A DNA stretch of 64,000 nucleotides from Adineta ricciae (Eukaryota > Rotifera > Eurotatoria > Adinetida > Adinetidae): assembly GCA_905250025.1 (NCBI GenBank), contig CAJNOJ010000022.1, positions 125,707-189,706 of the forward strand. The letters run 5' to 3'. The translations under genes and the position numbers were made by a program. Shown piece by piece: positions 38,495 to 48,243 of this stretch. Each line of letters begins with the position of its first letter. Positions within the stretch are counted from its first letter, which is position 1. The notes under the pieces were generated by a model. It did not search any database. It saw nothing but the letters and a program-made list of their open reading frames with translations, and was not told where the DNA came from.

Positions 38495-39216
38495 TTAGTT
38501 GTCTAATGACGATAAATGTTGACTTATCGGTGTGAGGTTCGCAATGAATTCATTCGATTGATGATAAAGTTGAAGTAAATCATCAGAGGAGATTTCAGGA
38601 GATGAATAGGGTAGATAACGAAGACAAATATCAATCATTGAACGAATTTTCTGGAAACGTTTGGCAATTTGCTCATGAGTTGGATGGATAGTTTCCTTCT
38701 GATGTTTGCAGTTTTCATCGATGATACAAATTTCTCGTAAAATTGCCCCTCGCTTTTCCCGATTGGCACTTGCTAATGATTTCAATAAAATATCTCTAAA
38801 ACAATCGATGACACTCCCTTTGATCATCCGAAAAAGAAGATTTTGCAACTACCGCGGGGCTTTCGCATCGGATATTTGTCTTCGTTGAAGATCTAATTCA
38901 ATAATAAAATCATCTTCATTGATATTGTTTGGTAATTCATATTTAATCATATCTGAGATGTAATCAATGAAGAACAATGGATTAGAAATACCAAATGAAT
39001 CCAGGGGCATGTCACGATTGAAATGCATATAAAAAACTTTCGGTAACATCTGAAACCAAATGCCTTTGGAATGCGTTGAGAGTAGAACTCGGATGTCTTC
39101 ACGTAAATTTAATAACAAACGAATTTGTTCGTTGTTATCCACTAAATTATGCAATTATCAATCGATGTACTTTGAATGAAATTCTACGTACAATTAGGAA
39201 ATGTTGTTGAATTCAT
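38495..39216 (-). CDS. Small LOTUS (OST-HTH)-domain protein
   Basis: Three exons on the minus strand (39216-39192, 39141-38853, 38795-38495) encode 204 residues. The N-terminal domain (LREDIRVLLSTHSKGIWFQM, then FNRDMPLDSFGISNPLFFID) fits the winged-helix LOTUS fold of germline RNA regulators such as TDRD5/7 and Oskar, which binds Vasa-type helicases or RNA. The helical C-terminal half (LREICIIDENCKHQKETIHP; IRSMIDICLRYLPYSS) is unrecognised. Without the 57-nt intron 38852-38796 an in-frame TAG at 38851-38849 would end the protein; the intron is canonical (GTAGTT..TTTTAG), in phase, and of normal size here. The gene begins 63 nt after the SELENOF stop on the same strand. The family call is by motif and moderate in strength. 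Confidence 0.72.
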
Positions 39217-39279
39217 TCTTAAAGATCTGATCTAAAATTTTCACAATTCTTTTATTTATCCAAGAGAAAAAAAACTTAT
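39217..39279 (-). promoter_or_regulatory. Intercistronic region with poly(A) signal and splice acceptor
   Basis: Between the SELENOF stop and the LOTUS ATG there are only 63 nt. On the minus strand these contain AATAAA (39256-39251) and then AATTTTAG, with AG at 39233-39232, fifteen bases before the ATG. This order (stop, poly(A) signal, acceptor, ATG) is what a trans-spliced operon junction looks like. Confidence 0.6.
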
Positions 39280-39836
39280 CTAAACATCTAAATTTTCTTC
39301 GAGAAAAGCTACTATTGTGTCAGTGTCCCATTTTTCAATGCCCAGTGATTGAATTTTCTCGTCTTTAGCGTTGTATAAATGAAGAACCGGTTCAGCACCA
39401 GGTACATGTTTAAAGCTGAATGTAGGAAAACGTTTTGGACGATCGCTGCGTACGAATGCTTCGATTTGAGGATATCGTCCGAATTTACACGTGCAAACAG
39501 TCAGAACAGCTCGATGATATTTCTAAATGAAATGAAAACATTGAGATTTAGGCAAGGAGACATCTTCGATCTTTACAATTCGAGGCTCATCGTCGTTATC
39601 TGTTTGAACACAGCATTGTTTACATGTATTTTCTAATTCATTCAAATGGAATTGTTTCAAATCATGACAGTTCGAGCAAAGTAAATTGTCGGATGAAAAA
39701 CCACGATCGAGACATTGTAATGACGACAACGAATCGGATGTGACGACAGTCTAAACATAATTGTCGTTATACCAAATAGATATCTGAACAAAATCCTTAC
39801 GATCAGGAGAAATATGAGAAATTTATTCATCCACAT
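39280..39836 (-). CDS. SELENOF: SELENOF (15-kDa selenoprotein) homolog, cysteine form
   Basis: ER thiol-disulfide oxidoreductase that works with UGGT in glycoprotein quality control. Exons 39836-39801, 39750-39577 and 39522-39280 encode 150 residues. The signal peptide is MWMNKFLIFLLI. The Cys-rich UGGT-binding region reads LDRGFSSDNLLCSNCHDLKQF, then CKQCC. The thioredoxin-like domain reads LTVCTCKFGRYPQIEAFVRS, then PRKRF-type and VLHLYNAKDEKI, and ends FLEENLDV*. The redox site is C-T-C: where most animals have selenocysteine (Cys-Gly-Sec), the codon here is TGT, so this is a Cys homolog that needs no SECIS. There is no KDEL-type signal, as is usual for the family. An acceptor lies 12 nt upstream of the first ATG (AG at 39849-39848). 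Confidence 0.93.
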
Positions 39837-40144
39837 TATTGAAGTACCTAAGTGAACAAAATTTCACCTTTTTTGGAGTCAGTCGTGGAGAATAGCGATA
39901 CGTCCGACAAATCAAATCGAGATCGTTTTCCCTACAGAGGGAGCTACTGTACAAGTCATTCGATGGTATGAGAGGCTTTTGTTTTATTAATTAGATGCGA
40001 TCTTCATTCGATATTCACACATACATCAAATGGGCTTAAAAAGAGACATTCGTTATACGCATAAGACAAACTACAAAACGAAAATGTTCAGCGAATATAA
40101 GAAACCTATTAGTAAAAAGCTGCGCAAAGATTCTGATTAAATTC

Positions 40145-42777
40145 TTATTGAAGTTGAACAATGGCGTCTAATTCCATCGTTAGGTTTGTATCCAATCGGT
40201 GTGTAAACCAAATAATCTAGAGAAGAAAAATGCATAAGATTGAATTTCGAATGAGAGAATCGTGTTTTACTTGAGAAGTCCCTTGACGAATATGAATAAC
40301 GGGTGGTTTTCGTCCACCGATTGGCAATGATGAAGCAGCGTTAGTTGATTTTGTCGTCTCGACAGATATACGAATATTTGAAGAATGCTACAGATAGAAA
40401 TACAGATTCTATTATTAATTTCGAGTAATTTACTTTATTTTGAACGAAAAGAATCGAACCATAATCATCTTGATAATGAAAACAGTGAACAGATGGATTT
40501 TTTAATTGAATTCGATCAGATTTATCCTTCAAAAACTGTATTAAACTTCCTCGAATTTCGTTCAACTCAATAAAAGATGTCGGTTTTAGACGTATATCCG
40601 ATTCATTAACATGAACCGTCAATTGAAATGGGCACATCTAAATCACAAAGAAACGAAAACAAATGAGCTTATTTCCACAATAGAACAACATTCATATCGA
40701 ACCATATCAAGTTCCATAGCATAGTTAAATCCAACCGAATTCAAACCAATCCACAACTCCTGCTCAGTTGTCTCAGGTTCTTGAATTTCATAATCATTCA
40801 ATTTCAAAAATTTCTCTTTCGAAACGTTTTCATCGACATCTAAGTTCACACTTTCTAAAATCGAGACGAAACAAATCATTTCTGTTCATAGCAACTAAAT
40901 CAAACGGACTCACCACGAACAGACAACCAATCTTGATCCGAGATTTCGTCGCCTGTGATTCGCAATGTCCATAGATTGTACTCATTTCGATCGAGTTGCT
41001 TATTATCTACAATGAACTGAGTGATTTACAATTTAGATAGAGCAATGTCATTACCATCGAGATCGAATACATCGAAGACATATTCTAATGCTTGTCTAGA
41101 CGAATGAAAGAGATAGGGAAAGTCTTGTTTTATGGATGAGAGTTACTCTTTTACCGATAGTCGTCGGTCATCGAGAAATCTTTGCCTTTTTTTGTCTTTC
41201 GTAATGTTTTGATTTTGCCACGTTCGTTCACTTCACGTGTTCGTGGTCGTAGAACACCACCAAGCGTAATAGGAACGAGTTCATAGGAACCTTTCGGCAA
41301 TTCTTCGGATTCGAGGCATGTTTTCTAAATTCCATTTGATTCAAAGAAAATCAGAAGCAGAAGATGATGACGACATACGCTTCCCCACCGAAGAGAACTT
41401 ATATCGATAAGACGTCGTTTCTCCGAATGAGGCGATTTTTCGTAAAGAAGAATTCGAATGTCGAGATTTTTGAATAACGAATCTAATTTGCGCATTATGT
41501 CCAATTCAAAAGAGAAAATATGAGAACGGTGAATTACCTTTATGATACCGTGAGAGTGTCGGTTCAACTATTGCCCATACAGGTGTAGGTCTTTTGATCT
41601 CAAATGAGTAAGCAATTGAAAAGTACAAGGCATCGTTGGGTGAATCATAATATTCACAAAAGAAAGCACCTTTGATCTGTGCTGTACGTGCTTTCTAAAG
41701 CGATAATAAAGATTTATTTGAATAGAATTTACCGGTTTTTTTAAACACAAACCGCAGAGATCGATGGTTTTATTTTCGATGGTGGAATAATAATATGGAG
41801 ATTATTACTTCCCATTTTCGGAGAATTCGGTCGTGGTGATGATGCACGTTCAATTTCATCTAAGAACGAATGGATATTTAGATGGTCGAGAGTTAAAAAC
41901 ATACCTCTTCGTTGTTCTTTCTTTTCGATGATAATCTTCTCTCGGCACGTATTCTTGTTTTGCGTGATTGCTTTCGTTAACTGAACAAAAACATCGACAT
42001 TGAAGTTTGGAAGAATTGTACTATCAGTCTTACCTTTTTCACATCGACTTTTCCTGATTCAGTTCCAAGTAGATAACGAAGTTTATTAAATTCTTCTTCC
42101 GTAAATGTATCGCCTTTCTATAACGGATAATCTTGCTTCAAGTGAAGAGATTTCTCCTGTTTTCCTACTTGAAGCATATCAGAACGAAATCTGTCGTAAT
42201 CGATTGCACTCCAGTCTTGTTTTCGATCTTTATTATAAAGTGTTTCGAATGCTTCTTCGAGTGTTCGTTCATCAATCGGCTTTTCATCATTTAAAATACG
42301 TTGAAACGTTTTGAACGATATTTCTTCTAATCAAAACAACCAAATCGATTTCAATTCGTAGATAATCAAATAATTTACCATCATTACTCAACCATAGACG
42401 ATCAATCGTTGTTTTCGGCAGATCGCATCCCACATAATGAAGAGCTAAGTTCGAAAAAATTGATATGCGTTTCTTTTTAAGCACAAGAAAACCTGATTAC
42501 CTTGGATGAATTTGTCACGATTTGTTATGACGTCTTCTTTCATGAAATCGGTACACCGCTGAAAAACTATTCGATGATACTTTGTATCATCTTCACTGAA
42601 ACTTTTCGCTGACCAATCACTCTTTTGATTGTCGGATTCTCGAATTGCAGATAATCTGTTATTTACTACAGGAGATGATGGTCTATTGGCAAGATTTTCA
42701 TGTTTAGTCGCTGAGAAACTTGGCGATGCTCGACCAATATTTGTTTGACTTCTCAATGATCGATCCGAGTTCATCAT
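40145..42777 (-). CDS. EFCAB7: EF-hand protein EFCAB7
   Basis: Ciliary protein that, in vertebrates, anchors the EVC-EVC2 complex with IQCE and promotes Hedgehog signalling. About 13 small exons on the minus strand give roughly 600 residues, near the vertebrate length. The diagnostic region is the second half: ALEYVFDVFDLD joins DNKQLDRNEYNLWTLRITG, a classic EF loop split by an intron, then DQDWLSVRE. This is followed by ELWIGLNSVGFNYAMELDM and CPFQLTVHV. It ends TMELDAIVQLQ*, TAA at 40145-40147. The N-terminal half contains degenerate EF-hand pairs and a Ser/Pro linker (RASSPRPNSPKMG). The start is taken at ATG 42777, just after an acceptor (AG 42791-42790); an upstream exon is possible. 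It is head-to-head with the cortactin-like gene, 214 nt between the ATGs. Confidence 0.9.
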
Positions 42778-42991
42778 TCTGCTTCTCAACTAAATCATCT
42801 TCGTTCCTTCTACCCTTTTGTTATATGTCGCTAGGTTCTCACCTCCACGCTATGCAAAAGAACATGCCTTAGTGACGATCGTTTATTTCACGCTTTAACA
42901 TTGGATGAGGTGCGCGGCGCGATGATCAATGCAAAATGGTATCTCATGAGTTTTTCATTCTCCGTACTCATCTTCACTTTTTATGTTTAGT
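42778..42991. promoter_or_regulatory. Short bidirectional promoter region, EFCAB7 / cortactin-like
   Basis: Two oppositely oriented genes have start codons only 214 nt apart. Each start is immediately preceded by a splice acceptor (minus AG at 42791-42790; plus AG at 42989-42990). The transcription starts must lie in this small region or overlap. Confidence 0.5.
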
Positions 42992-45113
42992 ATGTCGTGG
43001 CGAGAAGGAGTGAATAAACAAGCAGCGAAACCAGCTGCACCGAAACCAAAGTTCGAGACAAAAGATGATGATTGGGAAACGGATACTTCTTATGAAGTAA
43101 AATCTCTAGGATATCAACTGTATTTGAAACACTTTATTTTCAATAGAATACTGTAACGGAAAAGACACAACGTTACGGTTCGAAAAGTATTCCCGGCTCT
43201 GGTCGAGTCGATCATTTCGATCTAAGTACAATTCAAGACAAAGCCAAAACAGCGGATGTTTCAGTGACAAGTGTCTATCGGGAAAAGAATCCAACGCGTG
43301 GCTATGGTGGCAAATATGGTAATGAGCAAGTCATGGATAAGGTACGGTAATCTATCTGTTACAAAATGTAAACATGCAAAGAGATTTATTATAGAATGCA
43401 GTGGATTTTTCGTACAAAGCGGATGTTAAAAAACATTCGTCACAAACAGGTGAGTTATCTTCTACAATTGTGGCGATGGTGGTGGTAGAGGGATTTCTAC
43501 GCCCTTATAAAATGCTGACGAATAGGCTGGGTGATTGATGAAATATTCAGTGAAAGCTTGTTGAGGCACCAGTCCGTTTTTTACGCCGTGATTCGATTCT
43601 AGATTTCTCCAAACTTGTTGATAATCAGTATTAACACCGTATAGATCCGACATGTCTTGAATGACACGTCGGCCCATGTTCGGTGTTATGTAGCCATCGT
43701 TTTGAGAATAGTGATTCAGAAGGAAATCTAAGCGTGTCTGAGGACTAATTGAACTTTGTAACATAATGTAAGCTGATATAAATTCGTCGAATGTTAGACG
43801 ACCGGTATTGTCTCGATCGAATGTTTTAAATATTCGATCAGCTGTTGCATTATTCAGTCGATTCTCTTCGTAAGCTGATAAGTGTGACATAGTAACATTA
43901 TTCGGTGACTGCTGTATTAAATCTTTGTAAATTCGACGAAATTCATATTTGTCGAGGAGATAACCTTTGGATACACGACGAAAATCTCTGTAAATGTTTT
44001 CTAATTGATTACGAGGAATACCAACTAAATTGGATATCGCATCGAGTTCCCATGCTTGCGTTTCGCGGCCTTTCTGTCGATTGCCCATGCTGTTTCAACA
44101 AATAGCGTAGAGCAAATTAGTATTTATACATTCGAACACCTCCACAAGACGTATTCATAGGTAATTTGTAATAAAGAATAGATCGCTATTGATTGTATCG
44201 AATAAAATGAGTAATATCTTACCTTCGCACATTATTCATCGATTTGCTTGTTTATTCATAGATGCAAAGAAAGGTTTCGGTGGTGAACACGGTATTGATG
44301 AACGTGCCAAGGACAAATCAGCAGTTGGATTTGATTATAAGCCAACAAGTGAAAAGCATTCATCGCAAACAGGTTGAGACATAGCGTAACGAAAAGAATC
44401 GATTGTATTTTGACAAGTAATCAATCTGTATAGATGCTTCAAAAGGCTTTGGCGGTAAATACGGTGTCCAGAAAGAAGAAACGATTACACCGGTAGCGCC
44501 TGTTGCTACTCGTAGTCCATCACCAAAGCCAGCTCCAAGTATCGTATATCCACTATTCGAATTATACTTTTTTTTTAAATTGAACTACTTTAGAGCCTAA
44601 AGTGACAGAAGAGACCGCACCATCTGCTAGTGCTAAAGCCGATGTTGGCAATATCCGAGCAAGGTAGAGTACTTTGAAACGTTGTTATATTTATTTCGTT
44701 TTCGCGTGTATAGATTCGAAAATATGAGAAAACAAAAAGAAGAAGAAGCAGCACAAAGCGTTGCAGAGCAACGAAAGAAACGAGCGGCGGTTGACGAGCA
44801 CCTTCAGCAACAAAACGCAAGTAGTAGTGCTAGTAAGAATCCCGAGAAACCTAAACTTCAAACTAGCCCACCGGCATCGGTTCCTCGACCAGAAACACCA
44901 CCGCAAGTTTCAACTACCGACACAGATGTTGATAGCACAGTTCCATCCAGTTCTAATGAGAATAATGACACTAATGTCGAAGAGAAGAAAGAAGAACCAG
45001 AGAAAATTGTTGGCGGTATTAATGTAACTGCATTATTACGGCAACGAAAAGCTTCATCATCATCATCAAAGAATGAAGAAGATGATGACGAATGGGCTGC
45101 TGAACCAAATTAA
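42992..45113 (+). CDS. CTTN: Cortactin-like Arp2/3 activator lacking SH3, with WASP-like C-terminal acidic module
   Basis: Exons 42992-43096, 43147-43341, 43395-43449, 44262-44372, 44434-44538, 44594-44663 and 44714-45113 give 346 residues. The N-terminal acidic Arp2/3-binding motif is present ([12 protein letters not shown]), followed by SEKEQRWG-type sequence ([20 protein letters not shown]). Then come 2.5 cortactin actin-binding repeats: GYGGKYG...[38 protein letters not shown]...[16 protein letters not shown] coiled segment follows ([18 protein letters not shown]), then a Ser/Pro linker. Vertebrate cortactin has 6.5 repeats and a C-terminal SH3; here no SH3 is encoded. Instead the end is an amphipathic segment ([19 protein letters not shown]) plus an acidic tryptophan motif ([12 protein letters not shown]), resembling the central-acidic module of N-WASP. 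Confidence 0.88.
43462..44088 (-). CDS. EF-hand calcium-sensor-like protein nested in a cortactin intron
   Basis: Intronless 208-residue protein lying wholly within cortactin-like intron 43450-44261, on the opposite strand. Its stop is only 12 nt from the host gene's donor, so its 3' UTR must run antisense to host exon 43395-43449. It begins MGNRQKG, where Gly2 could be myristoylated. The layout resembles neuronal calcium sensor/recoverin proteins (four EF-hand units), but only one loop looks canonical ([12 protein letters not shown], about residues 115-126). Later hands are degenerate ([22 protein letters not shown]). The C-terminus is proline-rich (PLPPPSPQL). The lack of introns in an intron-rich region suggests origin as a retrocopy; this is inference. 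Confidence 0.85.
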   Translation of the reverse strand: MGNRQKGRETQAWELDAISNLVGIPRNQLENIYRDFRRVSKGYLLDKYEFRRIYKDLIQQSPNNVTMSHLSAYEENRLNNATADRIFKTFDRDNTGRLTFDEFISAYIMLQSSISPQTRLDFLLNHYSQNDGYITPNMGRRVIQDMSDLYGVNTDYQQVWRNLESNHGVKNGLVPQQAFTEYFINHPAYSSAFYKGVEIPLPPPSPQL

Positions 45114-45377
45114 ACAAGAAGACATTATAGATAATCATATGCATGCGAAACCAAATGTATATTTCGTAGATTCTTCAAGTGCAATCCGCAAATCTTCTAT
45201 TCAAACAAGATTTATTATACGCTTGATTATTTTTCAAATATTTCCGAGTAATTTTTAGTAATTTTTACTTTTACATTTATGCGTTTTACATGACGAATGA
45301 TTGATTCATGTATTTGTTTCGATGATAAATAGCGAATGATATTTACAGGAGAATTTTTAAAAGAATCGACTTATTGT

Positions 45378-46442
45378 CTATTGGATTATACGTACACAAT
45401 CACCATTTGATCGTAGGGTGACTAATATTTGCCACGGGAAAGGACATTTTCGAAGATCAACAAGCATATGAGCAACTGTATTAACTCGATGGTGTTCGAA
45501 TTGAATCATTCGATTCTCGCAATCTAAAACTAAAGTTATTTCATCACCGGTTCGAACTCCACGATCAGTATGTACACGGTGGCCATTGACACTCTCGATT
45601 GCTTGATCAACTTCCCACCAACCGTAACTACAGGTTCCAGTCCATGTTCGTACTGGTAAATCATCAGACGTAGTCTTGATACCAAAGAAAAGATCATTGC
45701 TTCCTTTATGGTCGATTCGAAAACGGATTTCATGCTGACCGGATGAGTATAAGCGAGTACCATAGACAGTTGATCCATCCCAATAGGAACCAATACATGT
45801 TGCAACATATCCACCTTCTGATAATACTAATTTTCCTGCAAAATTTCGAAACAGTTCGTTCACACGAGCAATTCCTTCTCGATTATAATCGGCAATGTCA
45901 TGTCGACGGAGAATAGAAGAATTTAATCCTTGTTCTTCGGATATCTTGATCATAGGCACAGAAGTAGATTTTGATGGGTCCTCAATGAGTCGAACATGTA
46001 ACTCTGCAGCAAGTAACTCACGAAGATGTTTTAATTCTTCCGTCCACCGAAGTAAATCGATTTCGGTAAAGTCGTCCAATTCTCGGCCTGCTTGCATTTC
46101 CTTCGTTACCTTGTCCATCGATTCTTTCAGTTGAGTTTTGTTCTGTTCAAGCAACAAACGAAGATCAGCCCGGGCAGTTTCTGCTATGACTTGAATTTTC
46201 GTAATTGATTCTCGTTCCCACTCATCAATGCGAACTAACAGTGGATGTACCGAGGTTTCGTGCATTAAATCCTGTCGAAATAGATCATGTTCGTGTCCAA
46301 CGTTATCCAGCTGACCGGTCAGTTCTTGTCGATGTTCAATGATATGTTTGATGCAAAATGTTTGTTGACAACCATCACATGTTGTAACACCGGCACCTTT
46401 ATCGCATTTTAGACATGGTTTTTTGGTAATAACAGACGCCAT
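45378..46442 (-). CDS. B-box / coiled-coil / SPRY-like protein (TRIM-like, no RING), paralog 1
   Basis: Single-exon, 354 residues. The N-terminal zinc-binding B-box-like motif is CLKCDKGAGVTTCDGCQQTF, then CIKHIIEHR. A coiled coil spans about residues 70-150 (ITKIQVIAETARADLRLLLE). The C-terminal concanavalin-A/SPRY-like domain has YSSGQHEIRFRIDHKGSND, LFFGI, SYGWWEVD and GDEITLVLDCENRMIQFEHH, and ends CPFPWQILVTL...DCVRIIQ*. No RING precedes the B-box, so ubiquitin-ligase activity is not expected. It resembles paralog 2 throughout and the partial third member at the window edge, so this is a local family. Function is unknown; TRIM/SPRY proteins commonly serve as recognition scaffolds. It converges on the cortactin-like gene. 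Confidence 0.82.
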   Translation of the reverse strand: MASVITKKPCLKCDKGAGVTTCDGCQQTFCIKHIIEHRQELTGQLDNVGHEHDLFRQDLMHETSVHPLLVRIDEWERESITKIQVIAETARADLRLLLEQNKTQLKESMDKVTKEMQAGRELDDFTEIDLLRWTEELKHLRELLAAELHVRLIEDPSKSTSVPMIKISEEQGLNSSILRRHDIADYNREGIARVNELFRNFAGKLVLSEGGYVATCIGSYWDGSTVYGTRLYSSGQHEIRFRIDHKGSNDLFFGIKTTSDDLPVRTWTGTCSYGWWEVDQAIESVNGHRVHTDRGVRTGDEITLVLDCENRMIQFEHHRVNTVAHMLVDLRKCPFPWQILVTLRSNGDCVRIIQ

Positions 46443-46880
46443 TTATTCGACATAGAAAAGAAATGAAAAAAATTCTTACCGATGGTAGAAATAGAAAACA
46501 ATCCACTTCATTTCACGTTCAATGACTCAGAATATTTTCATAGATGTCGGTGATGCTGCTCTTTTAACTATTCAATATGACATTCATTACATCAGTCGAT
46601 AGTTTAGCATACTCCACAATATTAACAGTCTGTTTAAACCTAAGAGCATTATTAAAGACTAATGATTCGCTCATTAACGTCCTTGTCACGCTTGCTTGGC
46701 TCTTCTGAAAAAGATAGTGACTATTCCTAAATACGACTACGAAGGACAATGTCAGAAGAAAGTTTTTTAACACAAATTTAAAAGATTAGTTTTATTAATC
46801 TTTTCAATAACAGATCCTTCTATGAAATAAAAAAGAACACCAAATCTTATCTATTGTACACACTGAATTGGTTTCTGAGA
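46443..46880. other. Gap between the two B-box/SPRY paralogs
   Basis: Holds a 69-codon minus-strand ORF (46564-46773) whose second half (45 residues after a TTTTTCAG acceptor) reads like plausible protein but matches nothing I recognise. It could be an exon remnant or chance. Confidence 0.35.
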
Positions 46881-47942
46881 TCAAAGTATTCGAATGGAAT
46901 CGCCTGCTGTTAATAGTCGAACGAGTATCTTCCATGGATATGGGCAAACGTCATGTTTAATTTGTAAATGTACACGTCGTTTTATTCGGTGATGTTCTAA
47001 TTCAATTTGTCGTTCGCCACAATCGATGACTAAAGTTACTTGATCATCTTTTTCGAGTGATTCGTCGCTTTCACCACCTTTACTTTCTCCGTTGATAATC
47101 GTATGATCAAGATTCCACCATCCGTGAACCGAGTAATCAAATGTTGGCGAAATGATTTGATGTGATGAAGAGATGATGCCCAAAAAGATATTTTTATTTC
47201 CCTTATTTTCAATACGAAATGTGATCGAATGCCGTCCGGATGAGTATTGATTAATTCCAGTTGTTTGAGATAAACCAGCACGATAGTTCGAATGTGTAAC
47301 AACCTGATTATTGTCTGATAATTTACACGGCCCGAACATAATGACAAAACTTTCGGGATGAGATTCGATTGCTTTTTCCGGACAAGCATCAGCTTTGGTC
47401 AATTCTAATAACGAACTCGCTGCGGACGGTCTTTTTTCAATAAGTTTTATCGTTCGAATAACTGACCATGGCTTTTCGTCTTCGACAATCGACACATTCG
47501 ATGGTTTTTCGAGTAAATCGCGAAGTTCTTCTAATTGTTTGTTCCATCGTGTGAAATCCAATTCCGTATAATTGTCCGTTTTCTCACTCGATTGAACTTG
47601 TTCGTCGATTTGCTTTAACGAATCTTGTACTTGACCTTTTGTTTTCTCAATCCATTGTTGAAGATCATTTCGCGTTTTATCAGCGATCTCTTGAATACGA
47701 CTTATTGATTTACGTTCCCAAGCTTGAATGCTTTCTAGCAAAGGATGTTCGAATGTATCTCCAACGAGATCCTGGTAAAAAATATCCTGTTTCTGATGGA
47801 AAATTTTCATTTGTTGAGATAAGTGTGATCGATGTTTAATAAAATGTTTCGTGCAAAATGTTTGTTGACATCCATAACACATAGCTGTGCATCCAGTCTT
47901 CGAACAAGTTGCACAAGCTTTACGTTCAGCTTCTAAGGTCAT
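46881..47942 (-). CDS. B-box / coiled-coil / SPRY-like protein (TRIM-like, no RING), paralog 2
   Basis: Single-exon, 353 residues, with the same domain order and length as paralog 1. B-box-like motif: CATCSKTGCTAMCYGCQQTF, then CTKHFIKHR. Coiled coil about residues 70-150 (ISRIQEIADKTRNDLQQWIE). SPRY-like domain: YSSGRHSITFRIENKGNKNI, FLGII, VHGWWNLDHTIINGE, DQVTLVIDCGERQIELEHH and CPYPWKILVRLLTAGDSIRIL*. Paralogs 1 and 2 are in tandem on the minus strand, 438 nt apart, and clearly diverged, so the duplication is not recent. The SPRY loop between WW and GDxI differs most, as expected of a variable binding surface. Confidence 0.82.
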   Translation of the reverse strand: MTLEAERKACATCSKTGCTAMCYGCQQTFCTKHFIKHRSHLSQQMKIFHQKQDIFYQDLVGDTFEHPLLESIQAWERKSISRIQEIADKTRNDLQQWIEKTKGQVQDSLKQIDEQVQSSEKTDNYTELDFTRWNKQLEELRDLLEKPSNVSIVEDEKPWSVIRTIKLIEKRPSAASSLLELTKADACPEKAIESHPESFVIMFGPCKLSDNNQVVTHSNYRAGLSQTTGINQYSSGRHSITFRIENKGNKNIFLGIISSSHQIISPTFDYSVHGWWNLDHTIINGESKGGESDESLEKDDQVTLVIDCGERQIELEHHRIKRRVHLQIKHDVCPYPWKILVRLLTAGDSIRIL

Positions 47943-48243
47943 ATTTTCTCTTCTATTTGCTTCGTTTTACCTATGTTAATCAGCTGAATCTCGATCGAAC
48001 ACCACACATATTCTGTACAATGATCATTGTCATTGTTATTTGGTTACAGTTGAATGATTAACTCGATGTGCACATTCGATTCTAAAGGCAAACTAGTGCG
48101 TCGTCAACGATTGCGCACAAACCGATGACGATGAAAGTGTCGATAGAAGGGAGAGGATTTTGTTTAAACAAATGATGTTTGATGAGGAATAATTAATTTA
48201 TTCTACAAATTAAAAAATTCCTTTTCAGTATAGAAACTTATAA

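Noticed and set aside
38849-38851. In-frame TAG splitting the LOTUS protein into two ORFs
   Set aside because: A canonical 57-nt intron (38852-38796, GTAGTT..TTTTAG) removes the stop and keeps frame, so no pseudogene or readthrough is needed.
45114-45377. Missing SH3 exon of the cortactin-like gene
   Set aside because: None of the plus-strand frames here contains an ALYDY-type SH3 start, and the antisense gene follows at once.
46564-46773. 69-codon minus ORF between the SPRY-like paralogs
   Set aside because: Its second half follows a good acceptor but there is no upstream donor exon, start context or recognisable domain.
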